64,000 nt of DNA from Linyphia triangularis (Eukaryota; Arthropoda; Arachnida; Araneae; Linyphiidae): assembly GCA_963978545.1 (NCBI GenBank), contig OZ021732.1, forward strand, positions 34,984,123-35,048,122. Direction: 5' to 3'. Shown in pieces: positions 15,388-27,859 of this stretch. The notes beneath the pieces were generated by a model. It saw only the letters and a list, made by a program, of their open reading frames with translations, was not told the origin of the DNA and ran no database searches. Position 1 is the stretch's first letter. Every line of letters begins with the position of its first letter. Position numbers and translations under genes: made by a program.

Positions 15388-16719
15388 CATTCTTTAATGC
15401 TGGTAAATAATACCATATGAAATTGTGATTAAGTTACTATGAATACCATTGAAAAAATTTTGTTGAAAGAAAAGTTTATAACAAAGCTTTTTTACTGAAT
15501 TTATATTGTAAAACTTCTAGTGCTTAATCGAGTATTGCTAAAAAAAATTGCTTTTTGTTATATTTTTTTTTAATAATTTAAAAGTATAATTTATTATTTT
15601 TTTTTTTAATTGCTCTTGTTAAAAAAAAAATAATAATAATAAATGTTATTTACAATGGCGACCTGTAAATAAAATTGAAAAAACTGTTAAGTAATTAAAA
15701 ATTGTTGTAGGTTGTGAAAATTAAAAAAATATTTTAAAAAATGTATTTGGATAAATTAAACTTTAAATTACTTAATCATGTCTTGTGAAATGTGGAAAGA
15801 AAAGATTCAAAAAGAAAACTTTAAAACATTGTTAATTATTTAATTCTATTTGTAAATCTAATTGTAGCATTTATTTGAATATGGTTTGAAATATTTTTAA
15901 TTATTTTTGCTAATAAATTAGAAGTCTATTCTTGTGTTTTATAAGAATTTGTATCTTCTGTTATTTAAAATTATTAAAGGTGTTCTCTAGAAATTATCGT
16001 AACATAATTTGAATTAATATCATTTAAAAAATAAAATAAAGACAAAGCAAAGAAAATAATGTATACAGTTATCTTGATATTAGTTGAGTAATATTTAAGT
16101 AACCAAGAGATAATCAAACCTTCAAAAATAATGTGAAGTTAACATAGGAAATATACACCTTTTTACTATTATAGATAAAAGATACACAATTTTAAAAACT
16201 TCAATTAAGAGCAATAATTATCCGTATAGAATTTTTTGCAAACACATGAAAAAGATGTTTGAAAATTTATAAAACATGTTTTTTTTTCTCTTTAACCTTC
16301 TTAAATATTACCATTGGGCATTTTAAAATGAGCGACAAAGAAATCACTAAACTATATGTTTGACCAACTAGGAAAGAAACTTTAATTAACTATAAGAAAG
16401 CAAAATACTAGGTTGATATTTTTTTTATAATAATTTAAATAATAAATGAAAAATGTTCTAATAAGTATACTTTTACATCACAGCTTAAAATATACTACAA
16501 AGAAAACCGATTTTTTGCTTTTTCAAATTAATTACAACAGATATCACTTTGGATAATATATTCAATAACGTAATATAATGTATAAATTAAGAATCAGCAC
16601 CATTTAAATATTTTAACACTCTGATGGAATGGCAAGTTTACATATATAAATTTCATCATTCCAACAAAACTTTCTCTTCCAGAAACTGCATTCTCTGCCA
16701 ACAAAACTCCCCTCTATCT
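15388..16719. other. very AT-rich DNA, no gene seen
   Basis: Dominated by A, T, AAT and TTA words. No gene, terminus or structured repeat recognised. Confidence 0.65.
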
Positions 16720-17020
16720 AGGTATAGAATGCTTAATTGCTTTAAAACTTGTTGAGCAGGACCATTGTGCCTGCTGACAGCGGAACCATAATCTTGTTAT
16801 GCGCCGTAATAAATGCGGCAATAAATTACACCGAGTAATTACCACCTTCCAATTATTTCTTCTTTATTTTCCATGCTTCACCCTTCCATGATCCCCCCTT
16901 CCCCGCCCTTAATTTTGAACATGTCAGGCGGCCACCTACGTAAAAGGTTCTGAACGCGATTCAATAGCATTTGTCGTTAATGAAGATAATGATATAAACC
17001 GGAGGATCAAATGATTCGGG
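16720..17020. promoter_or_regulatory. candidate regulatory island (homeodomain/Meis-type words)
   Basis: One of the clearest composition breaks in the AT-rich part of the window. Words include GTAATTACC and GCCGTAATAAATGCGG (homeodomain/Cdx-like), CTGACAG (Meis/TGIF-like) and CCACCTACG (E-box-like), packed within 250 bp without an open frame or repeat relation. Known arthropod enhancers often look like this, but motif clustering alone is weak evidence. Confidence 0.28.
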
Positions 17021-17260
17021 TGTTAAACATGAGTTCAATTTCGAAAGCATATTTGTGTTGATACTAACATTCTGTAAATCTCAATTATTATTTGCAATAC
17101 TACATATGCTATTGTTTAAAATTAAGAATTATGATAATGAGGTCGACAATTTATCTAAAATGTGGCATTAAAATAACAAGAATATAACAAATGAATTACA
17201 TTCAACTGTTATACGTTAAATATGAAAAGTATATTTTTAAATCAGGTTAAACATATACAT
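17021..17260. other. AT-rich spacer
   Basis: Nothing recognised. Confidence 0.6.
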
Positions 17261-17426
17261 ATAATTTATATTATTGTTTGATATCAAACAAATCATATGA
17301 TGTAATGTTGGTGTCTTTCATTGATATGAAAAAAGATTGAAATAAAAACTCATTGCAATCTTTTTTCATATTAATGAAAGACACCATCACATGCTTTGTT
17401 TGATCTCAAACAATAATATAAATTAT
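17261..17426. repeat. foldback (hairpin) element
   Basis: Two arms of about 75-80 bp in inverted orientation around a loop of roughly 12-15 bases near 17343. The outer 20 bases (17261-17280 and 17407-17426) are exact reverse complements. Inner arms share GGTGTCTTTCAT and ATGAAAAAAGATTG with few differences and one short deletion. It fits a short MITE or foldback element. No target duplication could be assigned because the flanks are low complexity. Confidence 0.8.
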
Positions 17427-17477
17427 TGTATTTGGATAAAAGCAAATATGTATGTATTTTGTTCGTGTCAAAATGTT

Positions 17478-17590
17478 CTTTTTTTATTATTATTATTATT
17501 ATTATTTATTACATGCAAGCGTTTCATTAAAAAAAAATAAAAAAAAAAATAAAAAAAATAATAATAATAATAATATATATATATATATAT
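17478..17590. repeat. (TTA)n ... (AAT)n(AT)n low-complexity pair
   Basis: A TTA array and, about 40 bp on, A-rich DNA running into AAT and AT arrays. The two arrays are inverted relative to each other and could pair. Confidence 0.85.
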
Positions 17591-18217
17591 TCCTTTTTAT
17601 GTATAATATCTCCTTTTCTAATGCAAAATTGCTTTTGTAACAAAAGAAAGAATAGTTTTCTTTATACAATACTAAAATATTTTTATTGTCTCGTTACCAT
17701 GATGTTAATTAAAATTTTTATGAACGGAAATGTTTTCATAATAAGGACTGTTTTTTTTAAATATTTTTCACTTTAAAATTTTTAGGTAATTTAATCCAAA
17801 AATTCATCATATCTGGTCATTCTTTTGAGGATAAGGAAAGCAATTAGGCAGAATTAGTTTCTTTAAGAAGAATGATAAAAAATAAATGTTATGTAATATA
17901 ATATTTTTCACATTGTAAGTCTATTTTTTATTTATCTTTCCTTTTAATGTACAATTTATGATAATTGTTTTCATAATATTAATATAATCTTCGAACTAAA
18001 TATTTTTTGTAAAAACTAATTAAAAACTTATTATTAGAATATCAAGTATAAATACAGATATACATCATTGCATTCAAGAAGTATAGTTTTACACAAATTT
18101 ATATATTTTAATGTATATAACAATACATCATGTAGAATTGAAATATATCTTAGTTTATTTTTATAAATGGGGTCATGCACAAGTTTCATTAAAATATGTT
18201 TTTTTAGTAATCGTTTC
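17591..18217. other. AT-rich DNA, no gene seen
   Basis: The frame 18034-18225 (minus) is a chance frame rich in L, I and Y. Confidence 0.6.
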
Positions 18218-18453
18218 ATTAACACTAATATGATGACAAAATTTATTTAAAAAAATTATTAATTAACTATATTAATATACTATAACGTTTAATGAAATGT
18301 GACTTGAATATGTTAGAGTCAAGTAGATAATATTTGCAAAATTCATTAACTAATATGATGACAAAATTTATTAATTAACTAAATTAATATACTATAAAGT
18401 TTAATCAAATGAAGGTTTAGTATGTTAGAGAATCAAATAGATAATATCCATTG
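18218..18453. repeat. tandem duplication, about 125-bp period, two copies
   Basis: CATTAAC-CTAATATGATGAC begins at 18218 and again at 18343. Both units continue with ATTAATATACTATAA-GTTTAAT and GTTAGAG-TCAA-TAGATAATAT. The second unit is slightly shorter. No function suggested. Confidence 0.85.
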
Positions 18454-19094
18454 TTAGGTTTCAAATTCGGATTTTTATTACTTTTTTATTTAAATTTCAG
18501 GTATTGGTTTTCCTATAAGAATTAGAACAACTTTTATTTATTTCCTGAGAAACAAATAACTTAAGATTTTTCCTGATATGTTAATTTGCCACTAATTAGA
18601 TATTTTAATAAAAAAAAAGTTACATTCTTTAAACAATAATTTATGTTTATTCATATTTTTTGGAAATTTATTTTCCGCTACTGCAAGTAGTAAAAATGAT
18701 ATATATTTGTATACATGTTAACATTATTTGGATTGTGATAAACGTGCTGCTCATAGGATACCAATGTTGTTCAAATTCCTCTCTAATCAGATTTATTAAA
18801 TCAACAGCAGCATTTGACATGTTTTTAAAATGTGGTGTTTTAATAAATGCGTCTGATCTGACAACTAATAATATTATGGTGAAAAATATTATCGATCTAA
18901 TAACATTTATATTATGAAAATATATTAGAATTTAAAATTTGTCCCATCATCTATATTATAACCGTTAGTAAATTATTCATTTAATGCCACAAACCAAGTC
19001 CATCTACAACAATGAATCAATGCAAACAGCTTTTCTAAAAAGTTATAGTACTTTCCTAAAACTCATTTTGAGCTAACAAAATACACTTTTTAAA
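18454..19094. other. AT-rich DNA, no gene seen
   Basis: The frame 18660-18917 has no recognised domain. Confidence 0.55.
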
Positions 19095-19400
19095 TTACTC
19101 TTTCCTATCTCTAATCAGCAGTATCATTTCTATCGCAGAGTTGCAAATGCCGGAGTGGAATGTAACACAGACCACTTCCACAATGTAACGGGGTCCCAAC
19201 AAAATCCAATTCCAGTCACTGACACTGACGATGCAGATGCATCGGACACTTCCTCCCGACTCGTCACCATGGCAACGAACGACGCGAACTGCCATTAATC
19301 TTCGTCATGAGATGTCTTTTCCTGACAACCCCGAATTGCCATCTTTCCAGTACGTACGGTCACCTGGGTAGAGCTGGAACTGAGAGAAAAAAAAAGGATA
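19095..19400. promoter_or_regulatory. GC-richer island with an RFX-type X-box
   Basis: GTCACCATGGCAAC at 19263-19276 closely fits the X-box bound by RFX factors (GTTRCCATGGCAAC-like inverted half-sites). It sits in about 300 bp of mixed-composition DNA within AT-rich flanks; the island also holds GTACGTACGGTCACCTG. In animals X-boxes mark promoters of ciliary genes and some enhancers. A minus-strand frame (19095-19295) crosses the island but has no recognisable domain. No exon or polyadenylation context could be tied to it. Confidence 0.3.
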
Positions 19401-19685
19401 CGAACGGAGAGAAAAAAAATGAAATTCTGTAACGATCCTTTTAGAACATTGGAGAATGCTTGTGTGGAAAAAAGGTAGGGTGGGAAAAAGTTAATGTGGG
19501 ACAAATGGGATATAAATTGTTTAGAAATGTACTGTTGGAATTTTCCCACTTTCTAACAATGGAATTCGTTTATCGAGATATAAACAGTTGCGTCTGGAAA
19601 AGAAATAATGTTTGTGTTATGTATTATTTCTCCTTTTCATTTAACTTCATATGAAGTTTAAATTTATTAATAAGTTCATGCTAGT

Positions 19686-19709
19686 GTGTGTATTTTTTTT
19701 ATTTTTTTA

Positions 19710-19740
<31 letters not shown>

Positions 19741-19772
19741 TTTTATTATTATTATTATTTTTATTTTTTTAT
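19686..19772. repeat. impure (TTA)n microsatellite
   Basis: T-rich and TTA units in three blocks. Short and interrupted. Confidence 0.9.
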
Positions 19773-21989
19773 TTAGATGTGTTACTTATATCAATATAAA
19801 GCTTATTATCCATAATTATTGACGAAATGAAATTGGCATTTCGTAAAATAATATATTCACTTCATTTATACAGTGTTACTTCGTTTACTTTACATCTGGC
19901 TTTTCCCATGAAAAAATATCACAATCCACTAGGAGTATTTTCCAAAAAGTAGTGTTTTAACCAGGTTGATATTATGAGTCAGACAATAAAATCCAATATT
20001 TGAATAACAAAAAAATACATTTATTTTAAACAGAGATATGAAGGAAAGTTCAAGTTGACTATAATTTTTATTGTTACTACACTCGAAATACTATAACTAA
20101 GCAGGAATAAGATTCAATAAATGAGGTAGATAAAAATGCGCGTCCATCTACTGTGGCTGTTAAGGGGGCAACCCAAGAAATTATTTAAATTATTGTACCA
20201 CTAAAACATAAACTATAGTCGTTTTACATTGAGTTGAGGATAAGTAACTAAGCTATAATTTATTTTTTATAGTAAAAACTTTTGATCAATTTAAAAATTT
20301 TAAGTTTTTCAAAACTTTTTTCGAAATGCTACTCCTTTTCTAATTCAAAGTATTTTTCCAATATATTTTTTAAATATATTTTTCTATAATTGTTAATAAA
20401 ACCTGATATGGATTTAAAGATGCAAACTAGTAGAAAGGTTATATTCTAATTTCGTTTTGTCTACTGTACGAATTTGTAAATGAACAACTGACAAAAAATA
20501 AATACATCACTATAACACAGTGAAAATTTTCGGCATTAAAGAAGATATTATATATTAAATTACAGCACTTCTCAATGCTTGTGATGAGTGATATTTATCA
20601 TTAAGTATTTATTAAATTTGAAATACTTCCATACAATAATTTTCTTTTCACACCCTTAATATTAAGCACGTAATGCAATTAGTGACAGAAGTGTCTGGAG
20701 CGAAGTGTGAAGCAAGTATGCATATTCAGCTGATCAAATCTATTGCACCATTGAAATTAAATATGAAAGCTACTGTATTGAAAGAAGAAATTTCCTGAGT
20801 GCACTTTGAATTAGGTAACTAAGGACAATCTTCCTGATTTAAACGAAGTTATGTGCACAAAGCAATGAAAATATAACTTTCTCACTATACAACTCAAGTG
20901 CTAAAAATCGTATTCATTGGAAAATGAATCTATACTTGCTTTTTCTTGAAACTTTATACGTAATCTATTCTCAAGTATATAATTTTTTCATTCGAGAGCA
21001 AAACTGGATAAAATAAAAAAAACGCCCTAGTGCCCATGTCATAACCATCTGCTGTTTCCACTTCGATAACCTCAAATACATTTAAACTCTTTTCAGAAGG
21101 TAAAATTAAAATATTCTAAAGATTACATATATAACGCAGGGTAAATTTCTATTTTCAATAAATTTAGGAAATGCGCAAATTTTTTTTAAAACTTATAAAT
21201 TTCTAAAATGTTCAGAAAAATGAAGCTGCAATACATTTTACTGTATCGGGCGATTTAAATTCAAATCAACATTTAAGGCTAATGGTAGTTGTTTAAAATC
21301 AAATAACATTTTAAATGAACCTCACCTCGTTATAATTTACATCATTCAGTTTATTTTTCTAAAATTGCTTCGTCAGTTACATATTTACGAAAAATACAAT
21401 TTCTTACAAATGAAAACACTAATGTTTTTTATAAGTTTACTTGGTTTTTTGATTGTTTAAGTTTACTAATTAGATCAGCGTACATTAAACATTACGTTAA
21501 AATAATAATAATTCATGAACACTAACTTTTATTCTAAGGCTCCATTTAGGATACAATAAAGTTTTAACATTTGAAATCATTATTTAAGTACACATAGGGT
21601 ATCTTGCATAGATAAATTAATCTCAGAAGATATTAAACTTAATGAAAACTCTTCAAGGAAAAATTGTTTTAAATACACTTAAAAGTAATTCAAAAATACA
21701 TATTATTTTCATGTATATTGAACAATTTATTTTCGAATGGATTAAGTATTCATTAGTGTTAAGTACATTTTTAATATAACACTTTTGTTCTACCATTTTA
21801 AAAGTAAACTTTTTACTGAATTCTTGGAAAAATTACCAAGCGTAAAATAAAGTAACTTAATTCATTAAACAAGATTCACTACCATAGTAAAATTTATCAA
21901 AAATGCACGAAAGGGGAACAGTTACACCCGAAATGCAGATATTGAAACTACCCGCAAAAGCAGACGATACCAACCCAGCAAATCCCAAA
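19773..21989. other. AT-rich DNA, no gene seen
   Basis: About 2.2 kb with no coding block, terminus or tandem repeat that I can support. Confidence 0.6.
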
Positions 21990-22640
21990 CAACTCATCTC
22001 GTCTTAAGAAAGATTTAGTGACAACATTCCGCCCTTCCTTTCCGCAACAACAACAACCACGTATACAGGAAAGTTACCGAAGGACCTATATTCTACTTGC
22101 CAAAGAAACAAGCCAACAGCATCTCAGCTGTAAAGGAAAGCTTCCTTTGTTTACAACGGCTGTAAACGTGATATATGTCCCCCTGAAGTTCTCCTCTTTG
22201 TTTTAGAGTCCCCATACCCATTCTTATCGCTTCCTATGCGCTGTCCGTTCCTTCGCCAGTGCACTTTCCAGTCTTTTCACATTCGCCTCCCTTTGTGTAC
22301 ATATATCCACTCGACGATAGCGTTTTATTTTGCCACGGGAATGGGAATTTATCATGCTTTAGAGAGGAGAATTTTGGCACATCTCTCAAAAAGAAAACAC
22401 TTTCCTTCGGGTCCTGACGGAATATGGACTTAAATGTGACAAATAGCCACCGCATTTTCTTTTCACGTTGGAGAATGGGAAGCGGGAATTTTCTGGAGTT
22501 TCTTGTGTAGCCTCTCAGCAGTGCATTATGCAGTTTTAAGTAGGGAAAGGGCGCTTCTTGCGTGAGTGGGAGGCGACTTAAACGTGGTTGGGATAGAGGA
22601 TTGCCCCGAGTATATGATGAATAGTTATGAAATATTGGTG
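21990..22640. other. GC-richer block without supportable gene
   Basis: About 650 bp of balanced composition. Overlapping frames on both strands (22018-22206 and 22236-22433 plus; 22234-22455 minus) show no domain. It contains SOX-like CTTTGTT words. It may be a conserved non-coding element, an untranslated exon or an old repeat; the sequence does not decide. Confidence 0.3.
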
Positions 22641-22740
22641 GCTAGAGATTCCTGCTAAGCATAAGATATCCACCTCAGCGGCTATGCTACTGGGATTGCT
22701 TTCAAGGATATTTTTTGTAAGCAGGGATTGTGCAAAAAAG

Positions 22741-22767
22741 TTTTTTTTTTTTTTTTTTTTTTTTTTT
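22741..22767. repeat. poly(T) tract
   Basis: Twenty-seven T in a row. Confidence 0.95.
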
Positions 22768-23354
22768 CAAGATTGTCATTGAATTTTTTTTAAAAAGAAC
22801 TTATATATATTTGAAGCATAATGAATTTGTTTATAAAATGACTATGCTAATCTTAAGTATTAATTTTATTTTAAATTTATTGCATTGCAGTAGTTTCTTG
22901 TAAAGTATGAAGATCTAAATATGTATAATTAGCTTTGTATATAACAAGATTCAGAAATAAAGTTAAAAATTTGCTTTAAAAACTTTTTCTTCCTAATCTG
23001 TTAGAAATTTCAAAATAAAATGTTTAAGAAATATGCAGTAATCATTTTTACCCCACTTTACGTTTTCCAATCCAACTAATTTTTTTTTCATGCAAAAATA
23101 TAGTAACGACTATCTAATTCATCGCATTTCAATGGTAAAATTCCTTACAACACCATATTAATATTTTTTTGTTTTTTTTGTTTTTTTTTTGGTCAGAAGA
23201 AAGCATTAACATTTTAATTACGTTTAAAAAAAAATACAGGGCATTTTTGCATTGATTTTACAAGAATAGAATATTTTTATAAAAGGAATTAGACTAAGGA
23301 ATATGAAGTTTAATGAAAGGAATATAAGTAAGTCAATGAAAGGAAATAGATTGA

Positions 23355-24595
23355 AAAAAAAAAAAAAATGGTTATGTTTTTTTTGTTGTTTTTTTTCTGT
23401 TATTCTATGTTTCTTTTCCTTTCCATTGTTGTATTACTTTTGTTTCTACTCAAATTAGAAATATGTTATATTTTATTTTAAAAATGACAACTTTCGGTAT
23501 TAACTATATAAGATTTTTACCTTTAACTTTGATTTCCTCTAAACATGAAATTTTAAACTTCAATGTACCTTTTCTAACTAAGTACTAGATATATAAAAAT
23601 AACTTCTTTTATTAAATTCAAGTACATAACTTACAGATTAAACGATGGTTAAAAAATTTCCTGTTATTTTCTTAATTATTTTTTAAATACCTTTGTAAGG
23701 AAAAAGATGTTTCTCAAGAAAAAATTCGAAAATTAGTTAAAATTTAACAAGAAAAATTCTGATGATATTTCTTACCCAATTTTAACCTCAGTTTAATTAG
23801 TAGATTATGTACTAAAATTTTATTTAAAAAAATAATGGTATATACAGGGTGTCTCACAAATGACTGACGATTTGAAAAATCAATTTAAAAAAAAACAACG
23901 GAAAGCGATAGAAATATGCGGATTGTTGCATTATGCTTAAATTACCAGGAAATTTATTCTTACCAATTTTACAAAAAAAGTTACAAAAGTTGTCAACAGA
24001 TGGCGCTGCTATTCTCTACGCATTCCGACCTTTCAGATTTTTATTTTTTCTACATCCTAGCGTATGCTTCGAAAATTGTTTATTCGCTGGAATTGCGTAT
24101 TTTATTGTTTTGGAGTTCCATCACCTGTCCTCAGACTGCGCCACGTTGTTACTGCAAACAGTAGCTATTTTGAAATCATTGTTTTGTAGTTTTTCCTAGT
24201 CATCAGCTCCATCTGTTGGGAACTTTTGTAACTAATTTCGAAAATTGGTGAGAATAAATTCCCTGGTAATTTAAGTATAATGTAGCAAACCGCATATTTC
24301 TATCTTCGCCTTTTTTTTAAAATTGATTTTTCAAATCGTCTTTCATTTGTGGGACACCCTGTATCTATTAGTTAGAAAAGGTACACTGAAATTTAAAATA
24401 TCCCGTTTAGAGAAAATCAAACTTAAAAGCAAAAGGCTTATATAGTTAACATTGATAATTTGCTTTTAAAAAATATATAACCTACTTCTAATTTGAATAG
24501 AAACAAAAGTAATACATAAATGGAAAGATAAAAATGCATAGAGTAACATGAAATAAAAATCTCATTATCGATATTTTTTTTTTTTTTTTTTTATT
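23355..24595 (+). repeat. dispersed repeat family 1, copy 2, with long inverted ends
   Basis: The left end (about 23360-23595) and the right end (about 24370-24595) are inverted copies: both contain ATTACTTTTGTTTCTA-TCAAATTAGAA, GTTAACTATATAAG or ATTAACTATATAAG, and CTCTAAAC-GATATTTTAAA, and both end in A or T runs. The interior between the left end and 23800 matches 14955-15260. This is a long-TIR transposable element of about 0.7 kb into which another element (23845-24361) was inserted. No coding capacity remains. Confidence 0.65.
23845..24361. mobile_element. nested TIR element (MITE-like, TA target duplication)
   Basis: 517 bp bounded by CAGGGTGTCYCACAAATGA and its inverse, flanked on both sides by TA (23843-23844 and 24362-24363), as for Tc1/mariner elements. 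The TIRs are unusually long: about 170 bp on each side align inversely (ACGATTTGAAAAATCAATTT, GAAATATGCGG, TTAAATTACCAGG, ACCAATTTT, CAACAGATGG). The central 170 bp is unique and non-coding; the two plus-strand frames there (23916-24164, 23933-24199) overlap in different frames and are not genes. It interrupts family 1 copy 2, so it is the younger insertion. Confidence 0.85.
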
Positions 24596-24724
24596 ACTAA
24601 GTCCCCTTATTGTCTAACCAGCATTTTAAAATATATCCTTTATATACATTATCAACTTTTATGTGCAATAGCAACTTATTTAAATGGTTATAAGTTCGGA
24701 TCAACTTTTTATAGTATTTTACAG

Positions 24725-25065
24725 CTACGTAGAAAACCATCAATTCCATGCAATGAACTAACTCTATTTTGCCCCCGAAACTTAATGAAATGCATTGCCA
24801 TCGACAACGAGTCTATAGGACAAGTTTCAGCTTGATTGGATGAAGGCAAGTGGAGCATACGAAACAGAACTGAAATCGTGTGTAAAAGCTGCCTTTTTAG
24901 TGACAGCACCCAAAACGATAGAACCCATTGTTATCAAAAGCGAACCAGCCTGCTAATTTTCAGTTTAATTGAATGACGGTAAAAAGGTTAATTGACCATT
25001 TGCATCTTTACCCGCCCCAAACTCGCTCAATACACACTTAAACAAAATCAAAATCAATATAATGG
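24725..25065 (+). repeat. dispersed repeat family 2, copy 2
   Basis: Homologous to 6015-6350 in the same order and orientation, including the internal duplication of the TTTCAG-TTGATTGGATGAAGGCAAGT block (about 24825 and 24960). The frame 24709-24909 (minus) lies inside it and shows no domain. Confidence 0.6.
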
Positions 25066-26202
25066 TGTTTTTTTTTTAATTTAAAATTATTTTTTCAAAA
25101 ATCACATGCATAAAATTAACCTGAACTAGACGTGTGGAACATCGCAGAACTTTCAATTGCACTCTAATATTGGCATTCGAATATGATATGGTGTTACTTA
25201 TGGTTTCATATTTTTACTTATTAAATAAAAATAGCAAGTTTGACGATATTTTTGGCAATAATTTTTACGTGGTAAAAAAAAAAAAGATGATATTCGATAG
25301 CAGAGAAACATTTTTGTATTTTTAAATCTTTTACATTAATTTCAGGATTTTTTTTATCTAATATTTTTACTCTTTGAGAGCTTTGCTTTATTTATTTGTT
25401 AACTCAAAGGGATTGCGGTATTCTAGCACGGTAATTTCTATCTCGTTCTTACCCAGTTAAGATAATCGGGTTATTTATTACTATGATGGTTATATCTGCC
25501 GAAGTCAATATGAACTAGCGCATGGACTGATCGCAGTTGTTTCTCTAGTTTGATTGCTTAAATACGTATAAACGGGGTTTTTTTCCATTTATGTTGAAGG
25601 ATTTTCTCTTCTGACTCGTAAGTAAATAAATGTTTTATAATTTTTTTTAGTTTGTACAATTTGAATAAAGTTTATTTCCATAAGATTAATTATTCAATCC
25701 AACATTACTTCTTAAAAATGTGGAAATCCAGATTTTTTTTGCCTCAAAATAAAGATCATTAGAGTTTTAAATGTTATGCATTAATTTTATTTTTATGCTT
25801 TAATAGTTATATCGTATATAGTAAGTAATAAAATATTCATTATAAAGTATGTTTTTGATTTAATAATTAAGAATATCCAATAACTAAAGTAACATGTGCA
25901 CCGCCAGGAAGTGCCCTTGTCCCCCCCCCCCCCCTTCCCTGGATAATAAAAAAGTAAAATTTCATTACGATAGAAAAAATGAAAAATCCAGATTAAAAAA
26001 ATAAAAAAATAAAAATAACTGACTTATACCCCTTTGGGTGCTTTGTGTATTCCCCTGAAAATAATTCGGTCGCTGCTCATGTTATTTAAAATAAATTGCC
26101 ATACATGAATTCAATAATAATTGTTACAAAGCTAAGTAAGCATAACTTTCGGCTATATAGCGTGTCATGAAAACGTTGTCTTATAGTATTTTGTAAAAAA
26201 AA
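25066..26202. other. AT-rich DNA with a 14-C tract
   Basis: No gene recognised. An uninterrupted run of 14 C lies at 25921-25934. Confidence 0.6.
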
Positions 26203-26250
26203 ATATAGTTAATATCGCGATGTATCGTAACATCACGATGCTAACTATAT
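26203..26250. repeat. short hairpin, 21-bp arms
   Basis: 26203-26223 pairs with 26230-26250, with three mismatched positions and a 6-base loop. The stem centres on TCGCGATG/CATCACGA. Too short for a microRNA precursor. Confidence 0.7.
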
Positions 26251-26519
26251 AACGCGAAAAGGTATGCTGTTAGACCCCGCTCACACTTGCACACCCATTC
26301 TATGAAAGATCCCCAAAAGTATTATTAAATAATTTATACTCAGACTGTTACCTAAATTAGTGACGGGTTCTTTTTCAGTTGTTAAGTTTATTTTAAGAAA
26401 CATTTTCAATCAACGAAGCAAACATGTTTGTTTAACATCACATAATACATATACGTGAGACTTATTACACACAGAATGACTATTGCGATGAACTTTTAAA
26501 ACACCTCATTCAATTTTCT

Positions 26520-26900
26520 AGCGCCTTCATTACGCATGAACTTTGTTCTTATCCTCGAAAGCAATTTTTCGAGTTCAGTCAGACGTACGAAATTGATCTT
26601 TTATTAACTCTTTTATGTATAAAGAAAAACAGCGCGACACGGAAGAAGCAATTTTAGCGAAAATATCCAACAGATGGCGCTACGTAATATCGGTCAACTT
26701 TTTCCCTATCCGCTCGGGTGCTTTCACTATCGGAATTCGCTAATGGCCAACGTTAATCAGTTCGGGCGCAAGACAACACTTTATCCCAAGATAAGAGAAA
26801 AAAGAACACTAAAGGAAATGTTTCCCATATCTTGAGATATATTTTATCGATTGCAAGGAACACATGTCGCGTCTTAGTGTGTGCTTTGGTGAAGAAAAAC
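26520..26900. promoter_or_regulatory. GC-richer island with a CTCF-like word
   Basis: CCAACAGATGGCGCTAC at 26667-26683 fits the conserved CTCF core (CCANYAGRKGGCR) at all but one preferred position. The island lacks an open frame and any repeat relation that I can see. Caution: CAACAGATGGCGCTG also occurs inside the TIR element at 23845-24361, so the word may be transposon-borne. Confidence 0.3.
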
Positions 26901-27859
26901 AAATTAAAGTAAAAAAGAACAATCTACTGGATGCATACAGTGAACTAATTTTGTCAAAATAGCGAAAAAAGTCGATATTGCGTTTTACTTGTTACTCTAA
27001 GTGGAAGTATTAAAAAAATCATTATTTTATGAGACTTTTTCAATGGAAAAGTTTTACGCTTTCTCAAATATTAACTGAGGAAACAAGATTTTGATAAGAA
27101 ATTGAATTTCCAGGGTAATCTGGGTGGTTATCTTTGGAATAATTATTTTTTTTTTATGATTTTTTTATTTTTATTTTATTAAGGAAAAAAATAGAGAATA
27201 AGGCAAGGTAGACATAGAATATCCTCTTCTTTTTTCATCCTCTCTAGTTTTTGTCTTTTTTTCTTTTTATTGTTTATTTGTCTTCCTGCTTTTGTTAGAT
27301 TTTTAGCTATTTCACAATCTATTATTTAATATGAAAACTTTACATGGAATCATTCTAATGTTATACGATGAATATTTAACTCCAACAATTATGTTGTATT
27401 AATTACTTTGTTTCGTTTATAGCTTTGCTGTTTTCATTGTAATTCTATGAACACTCCCCCTCCTCACTCTGAAAATAAAACACTATTTTTACAATTAGGC
27501 ATCCAATGTTATAAACTACGTGGACTAAAAATGTCATCTGAGTCAGAGTCATTTTTTAGCAAGTGAACCAACTTTTTGTTGATAAAAAATAAAAATTGCG
27601 TTCTGTTATTGGTTTACAATCAAAAGAGTTTAAGAAATTATACCCTGCCCTATCATACGGAGTCTAACAAAGTTTCATTAGTATTAAACGTCACTAAAAT
27701 ATCCTTCCCTTCCCTTATCCCGATGACGTATTTCAGTACACAGTAGCACTTAAAAATGTAACCTGTAATTATTTCACTTAGATAATACTATTCTATAAAG
27801 TTTAAAAGTTAAACATTCATTTTCTAATTATAATTTACAATCACCTTTTTTTTTTTTTC
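26901..27859. other. AT-rich DNA, no gene seen
   Basis: T-rich patches near 27145-27260. No coding block. The 3' part may contain decayed continuation of the Pol remnant that begins at 27860. Confidence 0.5.

Noticed and set aside
22234..22455. Overlapping frames on both strands as a possible exon
   Set aside because: No domain, no consistent splice sites, and both strands are open simultaneously, as in non-coding GC-richer DNA.
26203..26250. Hairpin as microRNA precursor
   Set aside because: The stem is only 21 bp with mismatches, too short for a precursor.
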